Shown here piece by piece: positions 7,194 through 13,013 of a DNA stretch of 64,000 nt. This DNA is from Fibrobacter sp. Lineage in GTDB: Bacteria; Fibrobacterota; Fibrobacteria; Fibrobacterales; Fibrobacteraceae. The translations under genes were made by a program, and so were the position numbers. The stretch's first letter is position 1. The number at the start of each line of letters is the position of its first letter. The stretch spans positions 1 to 64,000 of the forward strand of contig JAKSIC010000008.1 in NCBI GenBank assembly GCA_024399015.1, written 5' to 3'. Below the pieces are notes generated by a model, which worked only from the letters and a program-made list of their open reading frames with translations, was not told the DNA's origin and did not search any database.

Positions 7194-8201
7194 ATGTCCA
7201 TTAAATTGATTTCTCGTAGTGTTGCAGCAGTCCTTTTGACTGCAGGTATTGCTTCTGCTCAGTTGATGAATACAAAGAGCCTGGATGTGATCCGCGTCGA
7301 AAAGACCGGTATCTCTGCTGGCAAGATTGATAGCTTGGCCAAGATGCTTGGTGAACAGCAGCTCCGTGGTCAGAAAATCGACGACAAGACCATGACCCAG
7401 CTCCGTTATGCTGTGATTGACAACCTGGTTGGCCAGGAACTCATCAAGCTCGAATGCAAGAAGCAGGGCATCAAGGTTCCGGCAGCCAAGGTCGACAGCG
7501 TTACCAAGTTGTTCAAGGCTCAGTTCCCCAGCGAAGACGCTTTCCAGAAGGAACTCAAGAAGTCCAACACCACCATGGCTCAGTTCAAGGAAAAGATCGA
7601 AGATCAGCTGAAGAGCGAAATCATCTTGGAAAAGAAGGTTCCGTATCCTAAGGATCCCACCGAAAAGCAGAAGGAAGCTTTCTGGGAACTGAACAAGACC
7701 AAGGTTGCCATTAATGACTCCATCAGCGGTGCCCAGATCATCATCAAGACCAAGGGCAAGTCTGCTCAGGAAATCTCCGACGCTAAGGATATGTTGAAGG
7801 GTCTTGCAGCACAGGTTCGTGCCAAGAAGGCTACCTTCGCTCAGCTCGCTGCCATGTACAGTGACGATCCGGCTGCCAAGAAGAACGGCGGTGTAGTTCC
7901 CAAGTTCGTTGGCAAGTCCAAGGGCGACGCTTTCGCAAAGGCCGTGGCTAAGATCAAGGTCGGCGAAATCACTGACGTTTACGCAGAAAAGGACCAGGTG
8001 GCGATCTTCATGCTTACCGAAAAGAACGATGGTAAGTACGAAAGCTACAAGCACCAGATCGACTACATCCTCCGCGTGCAGGCCGAACAGGACCGTCAGG
8101 CTCAGCTCAAGGCTTATCTTGACCAGCTTGGCAAGACCTACAAGGTGCAGTACCTTGATGCTAAGTACACTCCGCCCCAGGCAATCGGCGGCAACAACTA
8201 A
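7194..8201 (+). CDS. SurA/PpiC-like peptidyl-prolyl isomerase, exported
   Basis: The 335-residue protein has a Sec signal peptide (residues 1-22, cleavage after ASA), a SurA-type helical N-terminal chaperone part (about 40-165) and one parvulin rotamase domain (about 178-278, with the segments AQLAAMYSDDPAAKKNGG and VGEITDVY). It is expected in the periplasm, helping outer-membrane proteins fold, which fits an organism with many surface proteins. Canonical SurA has two parvulin domains; here there is one. AAGGA at 7182-7186 precedes ATG 7194. Codon use indicates good expression. Its own promoter and terminator make it monocistronic. Confidence 0.87.
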   Translation: MSIKLISRSVAAVLLTAGIASAQLMNTKSLDVIRVEKTGISAGKIDSLAKMLGEQQLRGQKIDDKTMTQLRYAVIDNLVGQELIKLECKKQGIKVPAAKVDSVTKLFKAQFPSEDAFQKELKKSNTTMAQFKEKIEDQLKSEIILEKKVPYPKDPTEKQKEAFWELNKTKVAINDSISGAQIIIKTKGKSAQEISDAKDMLKGLAAQVRAKKATFAQLAAMYSDDPAAKKNGGVVPKFVGKSKGDAFAKAVAKIKVGEITDVYAEKDQVAIFMLTEKNDGKYESYKHQIDYILRVQAEQDRQAQLKAYLDQLGKTYKVQYLDAKYTPPQAIGGNN

Positions 8202-8218
8202 GTCGCTTACATCTTGAT

Positions 8219-8253
8219 AAAAAGCAGCGGCGACACAATGCCGTTGCTTTTTT
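8219..8253 (+). terminator. Intrinsic terminator of the PpiC-like gene
   Basis: AAAAAGCAGCGGC pairs with GCCGTTGCTTTTT over 13 positions (one wobble), followed by more T. Confidence 0.8.
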
Positions 8254-8272
8254 CTTTACCAGTCTTATTTTA

Positions 8273-8321
8273 CCTCGAGCCTCGCACCTCGCACCTGGGG
8301 CCTCGAGCCTCGTACCTCAAT
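8273..8321. repeat. Heptanucleotide tandem repeat (CCTCGNA-type), 7 units
   Basis: Seven uninterrupted 7-mers run CCTCGAG, CCTCGCA, CCTCGCA, CCTGGGG, CCTCGAG, CCTCGTA, CCTCAAT. They end 12 bases before the prfB start codon, just ahead of its GGAG Shine-Dalgarno sequence. Confidence 0.75.
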
Positions 8322-8333
8322 TGGAGAATTTAA

Positions 8334-9447
8334 ATGGCGTTTCAGACTACACATACCGGGCTAATCGACTTGCGCGCTCGCATCGATAAGCTCTGGGGGT
8401 ATCTTTGACTTAGAGGCTAAGACAGAAGAGCTCTACGTTCTCGAAAAGGACTCTAACGACCCCAACTTGTGGAATGACCAGGAAAAGGCTCAGTCCATGA
8501 TGAAGAAGATCGGCAACTTGCGCGAACTTCTGAACAAGTGGAATGAAGTCTCCAATACCTGCAACGATCTTGCAGAACTTTATGAAATGAGCAAGGATGA
8601 GGAGTCCGAAGACTTGACCAAGTCCATCGACGCTGACATTGCCGAACTGAAGGCAAAAATCGAGGAAATGGAATTCAAGAAGATGCTGAACGGTCCGGAC
8701 GATGCCTGTGCTTGCCTCTTGTCTATTCACCCGGGTGCCGGCGGTACCGAGTCTCAGGACTGGGCATTGATGCTGTTCCGCATGTATACCCACTTCTTTG
8801 AACGCGAAAAGATGGACTTTAAGGTGGTGGACTTCCAGGAAGCGGAAGACGCCGGCCTCAAGAGCGCCACCATCGAGGTGACCTGCGAAAACGCTTACGG
8901 TCTGCTCCGTTCTGAAATCGGCGTGCATCGTCTGGTGCGTATCAGTCCCTTTGACGCTAATGCTCGCCGCCATACTAGCTTTACCGCAGTGTATCTCTAC
9001 CCGGAACACGAAGACATCGAGTTCGATTTGGATATGTCTGAAGTCCGCGTGGATACCTACCGCAGTAGTGGTGCCGGTGGTCAGTACATCAACAAGACGG
9101 ACTCCGCAGTCCGTATGACGCACTTGCCCACAGGCATTATGGCTAGCTGCCAGACGGAACGTTCCCAGATCCAGAACCGTGAAACCTGTTACAAGATGCT
9201 CAAGACCATGGTGGCTGAACATTACCGCTTGGAAGAAGAAGCCAAGCGCGACGCCCGCATGGCCGAGAAGAAGAAGGTGGAATGGGGTAGCCAGATCCGC
9301 AGCTATGTTCTGCAGCCGTACCAGCTGGTGAAGGACCTCCGCACCAATGTGGAAACCTCCGACACCGCAGGCGTTCTCGATGGCAAGATTAAACCGTTTA
9401 TCAATGCCTACCTACTCAGCACCAGCGAACAGCAGGGTAACGGTTAG
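8334..9447 (+). CDS. prfB: Peptide chain release factor 2 with programmed +1 frameshift
   Basis: RF2 releases finished proteins at UGA and UAA codons. ATG 8334 opens a 24-codon frame that stops at an in-frame TGA (8406-8408) inside the classic shift site GGGGG-TAT-CTT-TGA-C; skipping T8406 joins it to the frame ending at TAG 9447, giving 370 residues. This is the well-known autoregulatory frameshift: when RF2 is scarce the ribosome pauses at UGA and slips. The SPF stop-recognition motif (about 204-206) and the GGQ hydrolysis motif (about 248-250) are both present and placed almost as in E. coli RF2. GGAG at 8323-8326 precedes the start. Treating 8467 as the start would lose the N-terminus. 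Confidence 0.96.
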
Positions 9448-9497
9448 TTTCGAACGCTGTTACGTCAATCGTTAAGTTCGTCGCAAAATTCAAACAG

Positions 9498-9530
9498 AAA
9501 AGGCTCCCGGCAATGCGCCGGGGGCCTTTG
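9498..9530 (+). terminator. Terminator between prfB and the convergent operon
   Basis: AAAGGC-TCCCGGC pairs with GCCGGGGG-CCTTT around a short loop. The stem is flanked by A on the left and T on the right, so it may serve both prfB and the minus-strand operon. Confidence 0.65.
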
Positions 9531-9557
9531 ATTCTTCGATTCTAAAATGTCTTATTT

Positions 9558-9869
9558 TTACTCGCCATCAATTGTCGTTTCAGCGGGCTCAACATGTTCT
9601 GTTTCTTCTGCAGGCTTGTTCTTTTTGAACTTTGCCTTTAAACGTTTTACGCCTTCCACGCCCAGGATGGTGATGCCTCCGTATTGGAATGTCTTGGCGA
9701 GTCCAAAGAATACAACCCAAAGCACACCCTTGGTGGACGCATCGATATCCAGGGCCATCTGGGCGAAGGAGAAAATGTAGCAGGGGATACAGAGAAGCAG
9801 GACGATGACGCCGGTCCTGAAGGACAATTTGGCCAGCTGTTCCTTGATTTTCTGGAAGAATTTTTTCAC
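9558..9869 (-). CDS. Small two-helix membrane protein, unknown function
   Basis: The 103-residue product has a basic amphipathic start (KKFFQKIKEQ), two membrane segments (about residues 19-41 and 47-70) and a basic then acidic tail ending in TTIDGE. It loosely resembles the short transporter-suffix membrane domain, but I am not sure. It is the third gene after ohrR and the small cysteine protein on the same strand, 76 bases after the latter, and probably belongs to that operon. A redox- or peroxide-related role could be guessed from position only. Confidence 0.65.
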   Translation of the reverse strand: MKKFFQKIKEQLAKLSFRTGVIVLLLCIPCYIFSFAQMALDIDASTKGVLWVVFFGLAKTFQYGGITILGVEGVKRLKAKFKKNKPAEETEHVEPAETTIDGE

Positions 9870-9945
9870 AGGCGGGGCTCCTTGGGTCTCGCGGGTGGAA
9901 TAATGGACGATAGTCGCGGGCTGCTTTCGTGCGACGGGTTGTTAA

Positions 9946-10116
9946 TTACTTGATATCGTACTTTTGGCAAATTTCAATACGTTCTTCGTCACTGAGGCTT
10001 TTCAGGTATGCCTTAAAACCTGGGCAGAACTTGGTGTGAAAATGCCAAAGACGGCCGATGACGGACTTGGGATTCTTGTCGTATTGAGCTCTAATTTTGC
10101 AGTTTGCACAAGCCAT
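9946..10116 (-). CDS. 56-residue cysteine-containing protein in the ohrR operon
   Basis: A complete short gene: AAAGGAG sits 7-8 bases before ATG 10116, and the frame runs 56 codons to TAA. The protein begins MACANCKIRAQYDKNP and has Cys at 3, 6, 31 and 50, with two His (25 and 27) before Cys31. A CxxC pair, His and further Cys suggest a metal site or redox-active thiols. It starts 14 bases after the stop of the OhrR-type regulator, so the two are almost certainly co-transcribed. I recall similar short proteins beside such regulators but know no function. A role as thiol target or metal-binding partner of the peroxide response is inference. Confidence 0.8.
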   Translation of the reverse strand: MACANCKIRAQYDKNPKSVIGRLWHFHTKFCPGFKAYLKSLSDEERIEICQKYDIK

Positions 10117-10129
10117 GATTCTTCTCCTT

Positions 10130-10564
10130 TTATTGAAGTGCGTGAATTAAATTGTCGAGAACGGGAGCGATGGAGCCCAGTTCCTTTAAGTTTACGTGTT
10201 TCTTGGACATTTCGCTGACTAGGCAGGAGGGGACTTCTTTCGCCTTGTCTTGCAGTTTTCTGCCTTTTGTCGTGAGGCTGATAATCTTCTGGCGTGCATC
10301 TTCCTTGCTGGGCATGCGCTTGATGAGGCCCAGGTCTTCCATGCGCTTCAGCAGGGGAGTAACGGTGTTTGTTTCGAGCAGCAAACGCTCCGTGATGGTG
10401 CTGATGCATACGTTGTCGCTTTCCCACAGGATCAGCATGACCAGGTATTGCGGGTAGGTAATTTTCAACTTGTCCAGTAACGGGCGGTAAGCCTGCGTTA
10501 CTAGGCGGGAGGCCGTATAAAGCCTAAAGCAAAGCTGATTGTCTAGTTTCAATTCTTCGTGCAT
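10130..10564 (-). CDS. ohrR: OhrR-type MarR-family redox regulator
   Basis: The 144-residue protein has the MarR winged-helix fold and the OhrR signature LCFRLYTASRLVTQAYRPLLDKLKITYPQYLVM. Cys12 (in QLCF) matches the reactive peroxide-sensing cysteine, and the two tyrosines that usually hydrogen-bond to it are also in place. OhrR represses until organic hydroperoxide or hypochlorite oxidises that cysteine. A TATATT -10 box lies at 10591-10596 and two inverted repeats at 10605-10637 cover the promoter, which fits autorepression. No ohr peroxidase gene is nearby; the co-transcribed partner is the 56-residue cysteine protein. Confidence 0.88.
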   Translation of the reverse strand: MHEELKLDNQLCFRLYTASRLVTQAYRPLLDKLKITYPQYLVMLILWESDNVCISTITERLLLETNTVTPLLKRMEDLGLIKRMPSKEDARQKIISLTTKGRKLQDKAKEVPSCLVSEMSKKHVNLKELGSIAPVLDNLIHALQ

Positions 10565-10590
10565 AGTTCTAATAATAAAGTTTTTTTGTT

Positions 10591-10637
10591 AATATAGCAA
10601 AATACATCGTGCACGATGAAAATAAATCGTGTGCGAT
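10591..10637 (-). promoter_or_regulatory. ohrR promoter with two operator-like palindromes
   Basis: Reading leftwards, TATATT (10596-10591) is preceded by the perfect 14-bp palindrome CATCGTGCACGATG (10605-10618), which covers the spacer and -35 position. A second, weaker one, ATCGTGTGCGAT (10626-10637), lies about two helical turns away. Both carry ATCGTG halves. This is the arrangement expected for cooperative binding of MarR dimers. Confidence 0.65.
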
Positions 10638-11010
10638 ACAAATTAGGTATTTCTGAACATAAAAAGGACTAAAAAGCGTTTCAATAAGGAAATAGTCCTT
10701 TGTTTGAGGCAGGTTTGTTGCGTTTTCTTGAAAAAATGCTGTTCGGCAAAGGGCTAAAATCTAAAAAATGAAAGTTTAGTCCTTTGTTCACCGAAAAAAC
10801 GCCCTTGAAATGCTTAAAAATGCCGAAAGGTAAGTAATCTTTAAAAAAGAAAGGCTCCCGCGCAATTGCGAGGGAACCTCTCTTTAAGCTTGTGCGGTCA
10901 CGACGAACTTAATCGACTGTGGCCTGCGACAATTACTGGCACACTTCGTGTGCAGTAATCTACGGCTCGGTTATGCGGATGCAAGCATCCGCGCAACTCT
11001 CGCCTTGCGA
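10638..11010. other. 373-base intergenic region with tandem hairpins
   Basis: There is no gene here. From left to right it holds two related hairpins (10661-10705 and 10742-10795) that share the arm TAGTCCTTTGTT, the pfp terminator (10848-10887), and, in the 3' untranslated part of pfp, two stable stem-loops: ATTACTG/CAGTAAT with an inner GCACAC/GTGTGC at 10932-10959, and the perfect GCGGATGC-AA-GCATCCGC at 10975-10992. The first part could be an unannotated small RNA; the second may stabilise the pfp mRNA. Confidence 0.55.
10848..10887 (-). terminator. Intrinsic terminator of the PPi-PFK gene
   Basis: On the minus strand, AAAGAGAGGTTCCCTCGC pairs with GCGCGGGAGCCTTTCTTT at 17 of 18 positions around AATT, and TTTTTT follows. 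The stem is unusually long. Confidence 0.8.
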
Positions 11011-12705
11011 TTACTTGCTCTTCTTAGCCGGCTTCTTAGCAGCAGCAATTTTCATTGCGCCGCGTTCCAGCTTGATGGTGAAGTTGGTAACGTCGCAAAC
11101 TTCGCTGGGACCCCAGTACTGGATCGGACCCGGATAGGTGTAGGATTCAGTCTTGGCCCATTCTTCGCGGTTAGCAGCAAAGAACTTGAACGGAGCACCG
11201 TCGAGAACAACGAGAGCCTTCTGGATAACCGGCTTGTCTGCACCGTGACGGCGTTCCATGTTCATCATCATGGTGATAGGAATGCCACCAGCGGTCCACT
11301 TTTCGATACCCTTGGTCAGGTCGCGGACAGAGCTCATGTAGCCGTTCATCTTGTTGAAAGCGAGAACGGAAGCGGTGTAGCCCAGGCTGTAGCAGTAGTC
11401 AGCGTCGAAGTTGGACGGAGCTGCGCAACGGCCTTCGTAACCGAAGAAGTGGTTGAGAGCAGAGAACTTGCCCTTGAAGTTCTTGCGGCTCTTGAGTTCG
11501 CTCTTCACCATGTCGATGATGAGCTTTTCTGTTTCGATGAGGGAAACCTGAACGTTACCGTGGGAGTCGCGGTCCAGCATGAGCTGTGCCTGAACGAATG
11601 CCGGGAGGGAAACGAGAACTTCAGCAGAAGCCTTGGAAACCCACTTGCAGAGCTTTTCAACCTTAGCAGCGGTGTCGAGACCTTCGACTTCCTTTTCGTG
11701 ATGAGCGAGAGCTTCGGAAAGTTCGGAAATGAGAACGCCAACATCCGGGATGAATTCCAGGAGGCCTTCCGGAATCAAAGCAACACCGAAGTTCTTGCCG
11801 TCAGCAGCACGAGCAGCAACGATGTCTGCAACATACTTGATGACCTGCTTCAGCTTCATCTTCTTGGCCTTGACTTCTTCAGAGATCAAGCAGATGTTCG
11901 GATGGGTCTGGAGAGCAGCTTCCAATGCGATGTGAGAAGCGGAACGGCCCATGAGCTTGATGAAGTGCCAGTACTTCTGAGCGGAGTTGGCATCGCGCAT
12001 GATGTTGCCGATGAGTTCAGAGTAGGTCTTCACAGCGGTGTCGAAACCGAAGGAGGTTTCGATGTATTCGTTCTTCAAGTCGCCGTCGATGGTCTTGGGG
12101 CAGCCGCAAACAACGCAGGAAGCGCCGTTAGCCTGGAAGTATTCACCGAGAACAGCAGCGTTGGTGTTGGAGTCGTCACCGCCGATGATGACGATAGCGT
12201 CCAGCTTCTGAGCCTTGGCAACAGCCATGCACTTCTTGAACTGTTCTTCAGTTTCCAGCTTGGTACGGCCGGACTGGATGATGTCGAATCCACCAGTGTT
12301 GCGGTAGGAGTCCATGATCTTTTCGTTGATCACGATGAACTTGCCGTTTTCGAGGCCAGACGGACCGCCGAGGAAGCCGAGAAGCTTGGAGGACTTGTTG
12401 ATGGACTTGATACCGTCGAAGAGACCTGCGATAACATTGTGGCCACCAGGTGCCTGACCGCCAGAAAGAACAACGCCAACGTTCAAAGCCTTAGCTTCGC
12501 CAGCAGCCTTGCCAGCCTTCAGCTGAATGTAGGGAGCACCGTAGGTGTTGGGGAACAGAGCCTTGATCTTCTTCTGATCAGAGACGGATTCGGTAGCCTT
12601 ACCCTTGTTGAGTGCCACATTGAGAGCGCCCTTGCGGAGAGCGACGGGGAGTTTCGGCTGGTAGGCCTTGCGAGCCTTGCCGAGGACGGACAGATTGTCA
12701 GCCAT
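11011..12705 (-). CDS. pfp: Pyrophosphate-dependent 6-phosphofructokinase
   Basis: The 564-residue enzyme phosphorylates fructose 6-phosphate with PPi, reversibly, in glycolysis. It is of the long plant-beta/Clostridium-like type: GVVLSGGQAPGGHN (about residue 77), GGDDSNTNA (about 178) and PKTIDGDL (about 207). The GGDD and the Lys in PKTIDGD mark PPi rather than ATP specificity, and MGRSASHIALE follows. The C-terminus is a Lys/Ala-rich tail (MKIAAAKKPAKKSK) that resembles the N-terminal tail of cellobiose phosphorylase at 3644. AAGGAAG precedes ATG 12705, and a TATATT box lies about 55 bases upstream. Strong codon bias indicates high expression. Together with phosphorolysis of cellobiose this saves ATP. 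Confidence 0.93.
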   Translation of the reverse strand: MADNLSVLGKARKAYQPKLPVALRKGALNVALNKGKATESVSDQKKIKALFPNTYGAPYIQLKAGKAAGEAKALNVGVVLSGGQAPGGHNVIAGLFDGIKSINKSSKLLGFLGGPSGLENGKFIVINEKIMDSYRNTGGFDIIQSGRTKLETEEQFKKCMAVAKAQKLDAIVIIGGDDSNTNAAVLGEYFQANGASCVVCGCPKTIDGDLKNEYIETSFGFDTAVKTYSELIGNIMRDANSAQKYWHFIKLMGRSASHIALEAALQTHPNICLISEEVKAKKMKLKQVIKYVADIVAARAADGKNFGVALIPEGLLEFIPDVGVLISELSEALAHHEKEVEGLDTAAKVEKLCKWVSKASAEVLVSLPAFVQAQLMLDRDSHGNVQVSLIETEKLIIDMVKSELKSRKNFKGKFSALNHFFGYEGRCAAPSNFDADYCYSLGYTASVLAFNKMNGYMSSVRDLTKGIEKWTAGGIPITMMMNMERRHGADKPVIQKALVVLDGAPFKFFAANREEWAKTESYTYPGPIQYWGPSEVCDVTNFTIKLERGAMKIAAAKKPAKKSK

Positions 12706-13013
12706 TGTTTCTTCCTTTTGGATTTAAGCCCACAAAAAAAGCGGGCGGGTTAAAAAATCTACGCACAAAATATAACAAAATTTTGGCGGGGGAAAAGTCC
12801 CCCTCGCTCACACCATGTTGTTCGCTACCCCCTTTCCTAGGGGGTGTGTTTTCACTCACCCCCTAAAACCCCCGCAAGCGAGAGTCTCGAAAAATGTGCT
12901 TGCACAATTTTTCATGACCGAGCGCTAAGGGTTTCTGCAAGACTCTGGCAACAAAAAAGACCTGCTTCCGTGAAGGTCGCAGGTCTGGGGGTTAGGAGGA
13001 AAATCGTTGCGGC
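12706..13013. other. 308-base intergenic region: pfp promoter and structured element
   Basis: Near pfp lies its leader with a -10-like TATATT (minus strand, about 12764-12769). Beyond it, hairpins follow in close order: GGGGG/CCCCC (12788-12803), ACCCCC/GGGGGT (12827-12845), and GAAAAAT-GTGC/GCAC-ATTTTTC (about 12889-12913) nested between AGAGTCT and AGACTCT arms. The cotH terminator ends the region. No coding frame with a ribosome site is apparent; this may be a structured RNA or a repeat element. Confidence 0.5.
12952..12987 (-). terminator. Intrinsic terminator of the CotH-like gene
   Basis: Minus strand: AGACCTGC pairs perfectly with GCAGGTCT, and TTTTTTG follows. Confidence 0.8.

Noticed and set aside
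8406-8408. In-frame stop making prfB a pseudogene
   Set aside because: The TGA lies in the known RF2 programmed-frameshift context, and the downstream frame is intact.
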